Source: Flavobacterium sp. (GTDB lineage: Bacteria; Bacteroidota; Bacteroidia; Flavobacteriales; Flavobacteriaceae). From it: a stretch of 10,000 nt of DNA. Below, in pieces: positions 1 through 6,348 of this stretch. Position 1 is the stretch's first letter; every line of letters starts with the position of its first letter. Under the pieces are notes generated by a model that did not search any database, was not told the DNA's origin, and saw only the letters and a list, made by a program, of their open reading frames with translations. The stretch spans positions 1 to 10,000 of the forward strand of contig NZ_JAIWOF010000074.1 of the NCBI RefSeq assembly GCF_020217025.1, read 5' to 3'. The position numbers were made by a program, and so were the translations under genes.

Positions 1-768
1 GCGAATGTATTCCAAACCATCTGCTAAAGTGTACGCCAATTCAATATCTGCAGTAGCTCCCGCTTCTTGCATGTGGTAACCCGAAATCGAAATCGAGTTG
101 AATTTTGGCATATTTTTACTCGTATATTCGAAAATATCCGCAATAATTTTCATCGAAGGCGTTGGTGGATAAATATAGGTATTTCGCACCATGAATTCCT
201 TCAAAATATCATTCTGAATCGTTCCCGACAATAGGTTAGGAGTAACGCCTTGTTCTTCTGCAGCTACGATGTAGAATGCCATAATAGGTAAAACCGCACC
301 ATTCATCGTCATCGAAACTGACATTTCCCCTAACGGAATTTGGTCGAAAAGTACTTTCATATCTTCCACCGAGTCAATCGCAACTCCAGCTTTTCCAACG
401 TCTCCCACCACTCGTTCGTGGTCAGAATCGTAACCACGGTGTGTCGCTAAATCGAAGGCAACCGAAAGACCTTTTTGTCCAGCAGCTAAGTTTCTTCTGT
501 AAAAAGCGTTACTTTCTTCCGCAGTTGAAAATCCCGCATATTGACGAATGGTCCAAGGTCGGCGAACGTACATAGTAGCGTATGGTCCGCGTAAATTAGG
601 CGCAAAACCAGCTCCAAAACCAAGATGTTCTAAATTGGAAATGTCTTCTTTAGTGTAAGTTGGTTTTAATTCGATGTTTTCGGCGGTAGCAAAATTATCA
701 GCATTAGTACTTTTTACTTTTGCCTTTTCACTTTTGCCTAATTCTAAATGTTGTATATCTTTTCTCAT
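1..768 (-). CDS. mutB: Methylmalonyl-CoA mutase large (catalytic) subunit, N-terminal part; runs off left edge
   Basis: The large subunit of adenosylcobalamin-dependent methylmalonyl-CoA mutase interconverts succinyl-CoA and (R)-methylmalonyl-CoA in the cytoplasm. The first 256 codons are present. They cover the start of the substrate-binding TIM barrel and end at ...GLEYIR; the rest of the barrel and the C-terminal B12-binding domain lie outside the window. Residues equivalent to the active-site Tyr89, Arg207 and His244 of the Propionibacterium enzyme are all visible, as Tyr77 (IRQYAGF), Arg195 ([10 protein letters not shown]) and His232 ([10 protein letters not shown]). The signature [13 protein letters not shown] is at about 149-161. 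The ATG at 768 lies 2 bp after the small-subunit stop, so the two are almost certainly co-transcribed and translationally coupled. The gene appears intact as far as it goes. Identification rests on near-identity of motifs to the family. Confidence 0.96.
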   Translation of the reverse strand, partial: MRKDIQHLELGKSEKAKVKSTNADNFATAENIELKPTYTKEDISNLEHLGFGAGFAPNLRGPYATMYVRRPWTIRQYAGFSTAEESNAFYRRNLAAGQKGLSVAFDLATHRGYDSDHERVVGDVGKAGVAIDSVEDMKVLFDQIPLGEMSVSMTMNGAVLPIMAFYIVAAEEQGVTPNLLSGTIQNDILKEFMVRNTYIYPPTPSMKIIADIFEYTSKNMPKFNSISISGYHMQEAGATADIELAYTLADGLEYIR

Positions 769-770
769 GA

Positions 771-2135
771 TTATTGCTCTTGAGATAATCGTTCTTGTTC
801 TAATTTTTCAGCCAAACGTTTTTCGATAATCGGTGTGATTAGCGTTTTTCTGGCGTTTTGTTTTACGAAAGGATACAATTCCAAGTCGTTTTTCATTTGG
901 TCGTTTTTGTTTGGATACTTGTTGGTTCCCAATAAAACTTCTTTTCCTGAATCGAAAAGTTCTTGTTCTTTTTGAGCGCTTTCGTTGATTTTTCTTTGAA
1001 TTGTTCCATCGATTAATTGCGAAATCAATCCGCCATTTTTCTCGATATCTTTGAATAATTCTAAAGCTTTTTCGGCTAATTGTTCCGTTAGCGTTTCAAT
1101 GTAATACGCACCATCAGCTGGATTGTTTACTTTGTCAAAATAACTTTCGTGTTTTAAAACTAACAATTGGTTTCTCGAAATTCTATCGCCAAACTCGTTG
1201 TCTTTGTGATAGATGGCATCGTAAGCTAAATTCGCAACCGCATCAGCTCCACCAAGAATTACACTCATACATTCAGTAGTCGTACGTAACATATTTACGT
1301 TGTAATCGTATAAGGTTTTGTTGCGTTTTGTTGGTGTTGTAATGATATGACAATCGAAATTATGATTGTATTCTGAAGCTAATGTGTTGAACAAAAGGCG
1401 TAAGGCTCTTAATTTTGCAATTTCGAAAAAGTAATTTGTTCCAACAGCAACTTCAATTGTAATCGGTTGATTGATAGTTGGAATTCTATTGAAATATTCA
1501 TTTACTTGCGCTAAAGTGTAAGCCAATTGTTGTACGATATTCGCACCCGCATTTTGATAAATTCCGCTTGAAATAGTTAAAAATGGAACAGTTGATTTTG
1601 AAGCAATTGCATTTAATTTTTCGAAATCTTTTTCAAGGTTTTCAAACCAATTGCCATCTTTTACTAATTGTCCGATTGAATCGTTTTGAATAAAAATATT
1701 GGCTTTACTTTTTGAAGCAAATTCATTGATTTTATTCGAAAATTCAACAGAAAGAAAAGGTAAATGGAAATAATAATTTACATTTTCTAACGGAAGATTT
1801 TGCATCAATTCTTCAATTGAAACGGCATCATTTTCTAAAGTAAAACGAACACTTTCTGCTCCTCTTTGTAATGTTTCTAATGCTCGAGCATTCGATTTTT
1901 TTACATCGTGAACAAAAATATTTTGAACAATAGCAAAAGGTTTTGTTGGGACAATTGCATCAAGATTCACCTCAGTTTCATCATTGTGATAAAACGGTTT
2001 TACTTTAATGCCTTCTGGACTTTCCCAAACTAAAGTTTCGTTGTAATCAGCACCTTTTAGTTCGTATTGAATTTGTTGCTTCCATTGTTTAGAAGAAACG
2101 GCTTCAAAATCGGAAAATAAATTGTTGTTAGCCAC
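771..2135 (-). CDS. mutA: Methylmalonyl-CoA mutase small (non-catalytic) subunit, GTG start
   Basis: This is the structural small subunit that pairs with MutB in a heterodimer. The 454 residues follow the mutase barrel fold: GIYQNAGA (191-198) sits where the large subunit has YHMQEAGA, and [13 protein letters not shown] (232-244), ILGGADAV (293-300) and the [10 protein letters not shown] strand (338-347) are recognisable. The catalytic His of the large subunit is not conserved, as expected for a non-catalytic partner. The protein ends after a [11 protein letters not shown] tail and lacks the vestigial cobalamin-type domain that makes the actinobacterial small subunit (about 640 residues) longer. 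The start is GTG at 2135-2133. An in-frame TAA lies only two codons upstream and the next in-frame ATG is residue 111, so GTG is the only reasonable choice. It lies 11 bp after the divIC-like gene and 2 bp before mutB. Confidence 0.93.
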   Translation of the reverse strand: MANNNLFSDFEAVSSKQWKQQIQYELKGADYNETLVWESPEGIKVKPFYHNDETEVNLDAIVPTKPFAIVQNIFVHDVKKSNARALETLQRGAESVRFTLENDAVSIEELMQNLPLENVNYYFHLPFLSVEFSNKINEFASKSKANIFIQNDSIGQLVKDGNWFENLEKDFEKLNAIASKSTVPFLTISSGIYQNAGANIVQQLAYTLAQVNEYFNRIPTINQPITIEVAVGTNYFFEIAKLRALRLLFNTLASEYNHNFDCHIITTPTKRNKTLYDYNVNMLRTTTECMSVILGGADAVANLAYDAIYHKDNEFGDRISRNQLLVLKHESYFDKVNNPADGAYYIETLTEQLAEKALELFKDIEKNGGLISQLIDGTIQRKINESAQKEQELFDSGKEVLLGTNKYPNKNDQMKNDLELYPFVKQNARKTLITPIIEKRLAEKLEQERLSQEQ

Positions 2136-2146
2136 GAATTATGTAT

Positions 2147-2500
2147 TTAATTGTTACTAGTTGTTTTTTCGGCAGCAGCTTTCTTTTCGTCTTCAAATTC
2201 GATGATGTAGATGTCTTCGTTATCGCGTTTCATATAATATTTTTCACGCGCATATTTTTCTACTCGATTATCATTTTTTAACTCTTTGATTTTTGTGCTG
2301 TCTTTTTTGATTTCAGTTTTATAGTACTGAATATTGTCTTCAATTTCTTCAATTTCCTTATCCAAAACACGATGCTCTAAATAGGAATAATTGTCGAAAA
2401 AAAGCATCCAAACAGAAAAAAGAATTAACACCAAAACGTAGCGATTCATTACGAATGCTAAAAACGGATATTTGGCAATTAAATTCTTGATTTTGTTCAT
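2147..2500 (-). CDS. DivIC/FtsB-family septum formation initiator
   Basis: This is a small bitopic division protein of the DivIC/FtsB family, which forms the FtsB-FtsL-type complex in the inner membrane at the septum. The 117 residues show a short basic cytoplasmic N-terminus (1-20), one membrane segment (about 21-36, VLVLILFSVWMLFF), a charged coiled coil (about 44-77, rich in E, K, D and I) and the family C-terminal block VEKYAREKYYM...NEDIYIIEF (80-102), which resembles the ARE-Y-M...GE-IY motif of DivIC/FtsB. A low-complexity K/A/E/T tail follows. The ATG overlaps the udk stop by 1 bp (TAATG), implying translational coupling. The next gene is the mutase small subunit. DivIC and FtsB cannot be told apart from sequence alone, so no symbol is given. 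Confidence 0.9.
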   Translation of the reverse strand: MNKIKNLIAKYPFLAFVMNRYVLVLILFSVWMLFFDNYSYLEHRVLDKEIEEIEDNIQYYKTEIKKDSTKIKELKNDNRVEKYAREKYYMKRDNEDIYIIEFEDEKKAAAEKTTSNN

Positions 2501-3108
2501 TATGCGATTCTTTGATTAATTACGGCACGAACTACATCGATAGCTACCGTGTTATATTTATCGTTAGGAATAATAATATCAGCAAACGCTTTTGTAGGCT
2601 CGATAAATTGCTCGTGCATTGGTTTTAAAGTAGTTTGATAACGATTCAAAACCTCTTCCATATCACGACCACGTTCTGCAATGTCACGTTTTAAACGACG
2701 AATTAATCTTTCGTCAGAATCGGCATGAACGTACACTTTAATATCAAACATCTCTCTTAATTCGGGATTGGTTAGAATTAAGATACCTTCAACAATCATT
2801 ACTTTTCTTGGATGGGTTAAAATCTTGTCATCTGTTCTGTCGTGAGTTACAAAAGAGTAAACTGGTTGTTCAATGGTTTTTCCAGCTTTCAAATCTTTAA
2901 GATGTGCTACTAACAATTCAAAGTCAATAGCTCTTGGATGATCGAAATTGATTTTAGTACGCTCTTCATAACTTAAATGATGCGTTTCTTTATAGTAAGA
3001 GTCCTGAGAAATGATACCTACTTCAGAAGAAGGTAACTCATTCATAATCTGATGAACAACTGTTGTCTTTCCACTTCCGGTTCCTCCGGCAATTCCAATA
3101 ATTAGCAT
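2500..3108 (-). CDS. udk: Uridine kinase
   Basis: Uridine/cytidine kinase phosphorylates uridine and cytidine to UMP and CMP in the pyrimidine salvage pathway. With the start chosen here it has 202 residues. The P-loop GGTGSGKT is at 8-15, the SQDSYY block with the likely catalytic Asp36 at 34-39, FDHP at 55-58, VEGILIL at 106-112 and the Arg-rich lid RLIRRLKRDIAERGRD at 134-149. The open frame extends to an ATG at 3138, which would add ten residues (MLKLNKTTFY). I prefer the ATG at 3108 because homologues begin with MLIIGI just before the P-loop. In addition, a -7 promoter element at 3136-3143 would place the transcription start downstream of the longer start. It is the first gene of the udk-divIC-mutA-mutB unit. 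Confidence 0.95.
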   Translation of the reverse strand: MLIIGIAGGTGSGKTTVVHQIMNELPSSEVGIISQDSYYKETHHLSYEERTKINFDHPRAIDFELLVAHLKDLKAGKTIEQPVYSFVTHDRTDDKILTHPRKVMIVEGILILTNPELREMFDIKVYVHADSDERLIRRLKRDIAERGRDMEEVLNRYQTTLKPMHEQFIEPTKAFADIIIPNDKYNTVAIDVVRAVINQRIA

Positions 3109-3135
3109 ATAAAAGGTTGTCTTGTTTAATTTTAG

Positions 3136-3143
3136 CAAAAATA
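3136..3143 (-). promoter_or_regulatory. Candidate -7 element of the udk operon
   Basis: On the minus strand this reads TATTTTTG, a match to the Bacteroidota -7 consensus TAnnTTTG. No good TTG at -33 is seen about 19 bp upstream. Transcription would start near 3129-3131, leaving a leader of about 20 nt before the ATG at 3108. Confidence 0.5.
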
Positions 3144-3256
3144 GAAATAATATTCTAAGTGTTTTTTGTTTTTGGATAGAAAGTTTATACTTAACGTGCT
3201 AAAAAAATATAGGTTGAGTGGAAGTGAAAAATTATTTAAAAAAAAGAATTGATTTG

Positions 3257-3287
3257 TTTGGAACAATAGAAATTAGTTCTATATTTG
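3257..3287 (+). promoter_or_regulatory. Promoter of tRNA-Pro (-33 TTTG, -7 TATATTTG)
   Basis: TTTG at 3257-3260 and TATATTTG at 3280-3287 are separated by 19 bp and match the Bacteroidota sigma-A promoter (TTTG / TAnnTTTG) completely. It lies just upstream of the tRNA, giving a leader of only several nucleotides. This is the best promoter match in the window. Confidence 0.8.
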
Positions 3288-3299
3288 CACTCACAAATT

Positions 3300-3374
3300 C
3301 GGGGTGTAGCGTAGCCCGGTTATCGCGCCTGCTTTGGGAGCAGGAGGCCGCAGGTTCGAATCCTGCCACCCCGA
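3300..3374 (+). tRNA. tRNA-Pro (anticodon UGG)
   Basis: A complete cloverleaf can be folded by hand. A 7-bp acceptor stem pairs 3300-3306 with 3367-3373. The D arm is 3309-3326. The anticodon stem CCTGC/GCAGG has loop TTTGGGA with anticodon TGG at 3335-3337. A 5-nt variable loop follows, then a T arm GCAGG/CCTGC (3350-3366) with loop TTCGAAT. Discriminator A is at 3374. CCA is not encoded, since the sequence continues CAA. It reads proline codons, chiefly CCA and CCG. It stands alone between udk and trxB, with its own promoter and terminator. Confidence 0.97.
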
Positions 3375-3375
3375 C

Positions 3376-3408
3376 AAAACCTTCTTGAAACTTCAAGGAG
3401 GTTTTTTT
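3376..3408 (+). terminator. Intrinsic terminator after tRNA-Pro
   Basis: The hairpin has left arm 3376-3388 and right arm 3393-3405. Its core is ACCTTCTTGA paired with TCAAGGAGGT, including one T.G wobble (3383/3398), around a short loop. The right arm runs into seven T (3402-3408). It begins 2 nt after the tRNA discriminator base and should separate the tRNA from trxB. Confidence 0.85.
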
Positions 3409-3476
3409 ATTGTCAAAAATTATACATTCATAATTAAAACTAATTCAATTTTAAGAAATAATTTTAATTAAAAACT

Positions 3477-3484
3477 TACATTTG
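3477..3484 (+). promoter_or_regulatory. Candidate -7 element of trxB
   Basis: TACATTTG matches TAnnTTTG. It lies 22 bp before the trxB ATG and gives a leader of roughly 15 nt. There is no clear TTG at -33; the upstream region is very AT-rich. Confidence 0.55.
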
Positions 3485-3506
3485 CTACTCTTAAAAGAAT
3501 AAAGTT

Positions 3507-4454
3507 ATGTCAGATACAATCGAAAAAGTAAAATGTTTAATTATAGGTTCTGGTCCAGCAGGTTATACTGCAGCAATTTATGCGGCTAGAGCAAATATGA
3601 ATCCAGTTTTATATCAAGGGCAACAGCCAGGAGGTCAGTTAACTACAACAAATGAAGTGGAAAACTTTCCAGGATACCCAGAAGGTGTAACCGGACCTGA
3701 AATGATGGTTCAGTTGCAAGAGCAAGCAAAACGTTTTGGTTCTGATATTCGTGATGGTTGGGCTACAAAAGTAGATTTCTCTGGAGCTATTCATAAGGTT
3801 TGGATTAATGATGCGATTGAAATTCACGCAGAAACGGTAATTATTTCTACTGGTGCTTCTGCAAAATATTTAGGACTAGAATCGGAACAACACTATTTAA
3901 AATTAGGTGGTGGTGTTTCAGCTTGTGCGGTTTGTGATGGATTTTTCTATAGAAATCAGGAAGTAGTAATCGTTGGAGCAGGAGATAGTGCTTGTGAAGA
4001 AGCACATTACTTATCTAAATTATGTAAAAAAGTAACGATGTTAGTACGTAGCGATAAATTTAGAGCTTCTAAAATTATGGCAGAACGTGTACAAAAAACA
4101 GAAAACATCGAAATTTTAATGCACACTGAAACAGAAGAAGTTTTAGGTGATGGACAAGTAGTTACTGGTGTAAAAGTTAAAAACAGAGCTACAGGAGAAA
4201 CGAAAGAAATTCCAGCAACAGGATTTTTCGTAGCGATTGGTCACAAACCAAATACAGATATTTTTGCAGACTATATTACGTTAGACGAAACGGGTTATAT
4301 CGTAAATGTTCCAGGAAGTTCAAAAACAAATGTTTCAGGTGTGTTTGTAGCGGGTGATGCGGCAGATCATGTATATCGTCAAGCAATTACAGCTGCGGGA
4401 ACAGGTTGTATGGCAGCTTTAGATGCTGAACGTTATTTGGCGGCGAAACAGTAA
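3507..4454 (+). CDS. trxB: Thioredoxin-disulfide reductase
   Basis: This low-molecular-weight flavoprotein reduces thioredoxin with NAD(P)H through FAD and a redox-active disulfide, and maintains cytoplasmic thiol balance. The 315 residues match the usual family length. In order: FAD-binding GSGPAG (14-19), PGGQLTTT (41-48), the redox pair C140-A-V-C143 followed by DG, the NAD(P)H-binding GAGDSA (157-162), and the C-terminal FAD motif GDAADHVYRQAITAAGTGCMAALDAERYL (283-311, described by its start GDAADH and the RQ pair at 291-292). The usual HRRxxFR site for the NADPH 2'-phosphate reads VRSDKFR (180-186), so one of its arginines is replaced by Ser. The start is the ATG at 3507, preceded by an A/G-rich leader and a -7 element. 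It is monocistronic, flanked by two intrinsic terminators. Confidence 0.96.
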   Translation: MSDTIEKVKCLIIGSGPAGYTAAIYAARANMNPVLYQGQQPGGQLTTTNEVENFPGYPEGVTGPEMMVQLQEQAKRFGSDIRDGWATKVDFSGAIHKVWINDAIEIHAETVIISTGASAKYLGLESEQHYLKLGGGVSACAVCDGFFYRNQEVVIVGAGDSACEEAHYLSKLCKKVTMLVRSDKFRASKIMAERVQKTENIEILMHTETEEVLGDGQVVTGVKVKNRATGETKEIPATGFFVAIGHKPNTDIFADYITLDETGYIVNVPGSSKTNVSGVFVAGDAADHVYRQAITAAGTGCMAALDAERYLAAKQ

Positions 4455-4460
4455 TTTTGA

Positions 4461-4506
4461 GAGAAATAAAAAAATCCGACAATTTTGTCGGATTTTTTTA
4501 TTTCTC
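4461..4506. terminator. Long perfect hairpin: bidirectional terminator between trxB and the convergent head-GIN gene
   Basis: A perfect inverted repeat has 21-bp arms (4461-4481 and 4486-4506) and a 4-nt ATTT loop. The GC-bearing core TCCGACA/TGTCGGA is flanked by A and T runs, so either strand yields a hairpin followed by U residues. It starts 6 bp after the trxB stop and contains the stop and last two codons of the minus-strand gene. It therefore probably serves both genes. Confidence 0.9.
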
Positions 4507-5334
4507 TTTTTTATACAAAGTGGCGTTATTCAAAAATTTAGTTATCTGAATTTTTGATCCCCCTAATAATTCTGTTTCTGTTTTTCCTGAAGCAGCTAAA
4601 TCAAGAGTGTTTGTTACGTTAATAAAACTCTTAGCATAACTTTCGGTAGATAATTCTAGAGTAGCAATTACTAGTTTTTTTGCAGTTAATACGGCATAAT
4701 TATCTAATCTCATTTTAGCATTGTTTACATTTCCTTCTATTGTTGCCTGACTTTTTTGATACATGTCAAGTTTTAATTCAGGAGAAGTTACTAATGCTTT
4801 TAATTCAGCATTTTTGCTTAATTCTAAAGAAGTGTTTTCTGCTTTTACGTTAATTTCTGCTTCTGCTTTATCGTTTAAAACCAATGCAAAATAATTTGCC
4901 TTTACATTTAAGAATGCTCTTGAATTATCGTAGTTTTTTATGGTAATGTTTTCTAATTCTAAATCTGCCAAAGCATGAACTGAACTTTCGTTTTTAGCAG
5001 TAATTAATTTTAATTCGGAAGTATAGTTGATACGTAAAGCAAATTTTTTGGCACCAATTGCTTCTCTTAAAGAAGAAACTCTTAATGTTCCACCTGCCAC
5101 TTCATAGTTAATGATTTCATGAAGATTGTCATCAGCTTCAATTTCTAAGGATGGGTTGTCTGATTTTACTAAAAAGACTTCAAAATTGTCATTGATTTCA
5201 ATGTTTTCAAAAGATGGAATTTCTTTAACTGAAACCGTTACAATTTTAGAACCTTTGATTTTTTCTTTTTTTTGTGCTACAGCTATTGTAGTTAAAAATA
5301 AAAGGGTAAACAGAAAAGATATTTTTTTTGTCAT
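4498..5334 (-). CDS. Secreted head-GIN domain (DUF2807) protein
   Basis: The 278 residues start with a Sec signal peptide: basic MTKK, a hydrophobic core to about residue 18, and probable cleavage after AVA-Q (about 20). A head-GIN/DUF2807 region follows. Its first block (about 39-90: FENIEINDNFEVFLV...IEADDNLHEI) closely parallels the lipoprotein at 5621-6346. From about 110 onward, short beta-strand segments recur about every 19-20 residues (near 117, 136, 157, 176, 195, 214, 234 and 251), as expected of a right-handed beta-solenoid. No catalytic motif is seen. It most likely lies in the periplasm or is released; its role is unknown. A -7 element at 5356-5363 and a terminator at 5427-5459 suggest it is separate from the upstream padR operon, though related to it by paralogy. 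Its last codons lie inside the 4461-4506 hairpin. Confidence 0.85.
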   Translation of the reverse strand: MTKKISFLFTLLFLTTIAVAQKKEKIKGSKIVTVSVKEIPSFENIEINDNFEVFLVKSDNPSLEIEADDNLHEIINYEVAGGTLRVSSLREAIGAKKFALRINYTSELKLITAKNESSVHALADLELENITIKNYDNSRAFLNVKANYFALVLNDKAEAEINVKAENTSLELSKNAELKALVTSPELKLDMYQKSQATIEGNVNNAKMRLDNYAVLTAKKLVIATLELSTESYAKSFINVTNTLDLAASGKTETELLGGSKIQITKFLNNATLYKKEK

Positions 5335-5355
5335 TTTTGTAATAATTTGATATCA

Positions 5356-5363
5356 CAAACATA
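5356..5363 (-). promoter_or_regulatory. Candidate -7 element of the secreted head-GIN gene
   Basis: On the minus strand this reads TATGTTTG, matching TAnnTTTG, 21 bp before the ATG at 5334. The nearest upstream TTTG (complement of 5378-5381) is only 14 bp away, shorter than usual, so only the -7 half is supported. Confidence 0.5.
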
Positions 5364-5426
5364 CACAAAATTTGTTCCAAATTTCATTTTTTCAAGATCA
5401 GAAGTTCAATCTTTATGAAATTTAGT

Positions 5427-5459
5427 AAATAAAAAAGCACCAGTTTTAGCTGATGCTTT
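5427..5459 (-). terminator. Intrinsic terminator of the padR-pspC-GIN operon
   Basis: Read on the minus strand, AAAGCATCAG pairs with CTGGTGCTTT through ten base pairs, one of them a U.G wobble, around a 6-nt loop. The right arm leads directly into a U-rich tract (TTTATTTAC-like). On the plus strand the same wobble is a C/A mismatch, which favours minus-strand function. It lies about 160 bp beyond the GIN lipoprotein stop. Confidence 0.75.
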
Positions 5460-5620
5460 AATGCTATATGATGGATTCGATAAAATTTACTATCAAAGTA
5501 AAAACAAATTCTACGACTTGAATTATTAACTTAATCATGAGAGTTGAATTTTAGTTTATTCATGTAAAATTATAAAATGCTTAAAATAATGCTGTTAATT
5601 AAATACTAATTATTTGTTAA

Positions 5621-6346
5621 TTAGTTAAGGCTCACACTTCCACCAGAAGTTTCTTCTTTGATTACTTTTTTGGGTTCTTTAATGTAATCAATTGAACTTC
5701 CACTTGAAGCTTTCGCGTTTAATAATACAATTGGATTTACAGTTGTATTACTTCCGCTTGTTGATTGTGCTGTAATTTCGTTTGCAGCTAAGTCTTTTGC
5801 ATCTATTTCACTTCCGCTTGATGATTTAGTGTCTAATGCAAGTGCTTTTCCAGATAGTTTTATTTCGCTACCACTTGTTGATTCGCTACTTACCTTTTCG
5901 TATTCTAAATCTGTATTAATTGTAGCTCCGCTGCTTGTTTTAACCATTAAGTTAGTTCCTTTTAATGTGCTTTTTGAACGGATACTAGCACCACTAGTAG
6001 ATTCTAATCCTTCAATAGTTTTTGTGCTTACGCGAACAATTGCGCTTTCCATTGTATTGATGTTGCCATCAATTTTTATAATTAATGTACCATTTTCAAC
6101 TTTAGTAACAATATGTTCCATCAAGTTATCATCTACTTCCACTTCTACTTCTGTAGTTTCACTTTGATCTACAATTACTTCAACACCTGTACTGGCAGAA
6201 ATTTTAGTAAAAGGAGTAGTTATGTTTCTTTTTTCTGTAACTACGTTTCCGCTTCCATCAATACCATCTCCTAAATTTAGGTTAGCATTGCAAGAGGCTA
6301 AAGTAAGTGTAATAAAGAGAGCGATTAGTTTTAGAGTCGTTTTCAT
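5621..6346 (-). CDS. Head-GIN domain (DUF2807) lipoprotein
   Basis: The 241 residues start with a lipoprotein signal peptide ending in the lipobox LASC, with lipidated Cys19. The residues after the Cys (NANLNLGDG) are not the acidic type described for surface export in Bacteroidota, so I expect a periplasm-facing lipoprotein. After a GIN-type entry block (about 47-93, with VDDNL), a (S/T)SG motif recurs with glycines at 119, 140, 159, 178, 198, 216 and 235. This is a period of 18-21 residues and implies a beta-solenoid with one SG turn per coil. It is related to the secreted protein at 4498-5334. No enzyme motif is present. The ATG lies 2 bp after the stop of the PspC-domain gene, so it is the last gene of the padR operon. 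A periplasmic or envelope sensing or scaffold role is inferred. Confidence 0.88.
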   Translation of the reverse strand: MKTTLKLIALFITLTLASCNANLNLGDGIDGSGNVVTEKRNITTPFTKISASTGVEVIVDQSETTEVEVEVDDNLMEHIVTKVENGTLIIKIDGNINTMESAIVRVSTKTIEGLESTSGASIRSKSTLKGTNLMVKTSSGATINTDLEYEKVSSESTSGSEIKLSGKALALDTKSSSGSEIDAKDLAANEITAQSTSGSNTTVNPIVLLNAKASSGSSIDYIKEPKKVIKEETSGGSVSLN

Positions 6347-6348
6347 AA

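Larger units (their letters stand above)
5335..5620. other. Intergenic region between the two head-GIN genes
   Basis: This gap of 286 bp contains the -7 element at 5356-5363 and the minus-strand terminator at 5427-5459. A plus-strand open frame, 5419-5526 with stop 5527-5529, crosses it. Its ATG at 5461 would give a 22-residue peptide beginning MLYDGFDKIYY. It has no visible promoter or ribosome site and overlaps the terminator, so it is not called as a gene. The part from 5530 to 5620 is AT-rich and nothing was recognised in it. Confidence 0.6.

Noticed and set aside
3109..3138. Ten-residue N-terminal extension of udk from the ATG at 3138
   Set aside because: Homologues start at MLIIGI, and the -7 element at 3136-3143 would place transcription start inside the extension.
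5126..5350. Plus-strand open frame of 74 codons antisense to the secreted head-GIN gene
   Set aside because: It overlaps the signal-peptide end of a well-supported gene and its product shows no family motif.
5371..5381. TTTG on the minus strand (complement of 5378-5381) as -33 box for the secreted head-GIN gene
   Set aside because: The spacing to the -7 element is 14 bp, well short of the usual 19 or so.
5829..6167. Plus-strand open frame of 112 codons inside the GIN lipoprotein gene
   Set aside because: It is antisense to a gene with regular repeats and strong family signature; its Ser/Leu/Val-rich product simply mirrors the repeats and has no promoter or recognisable domain.
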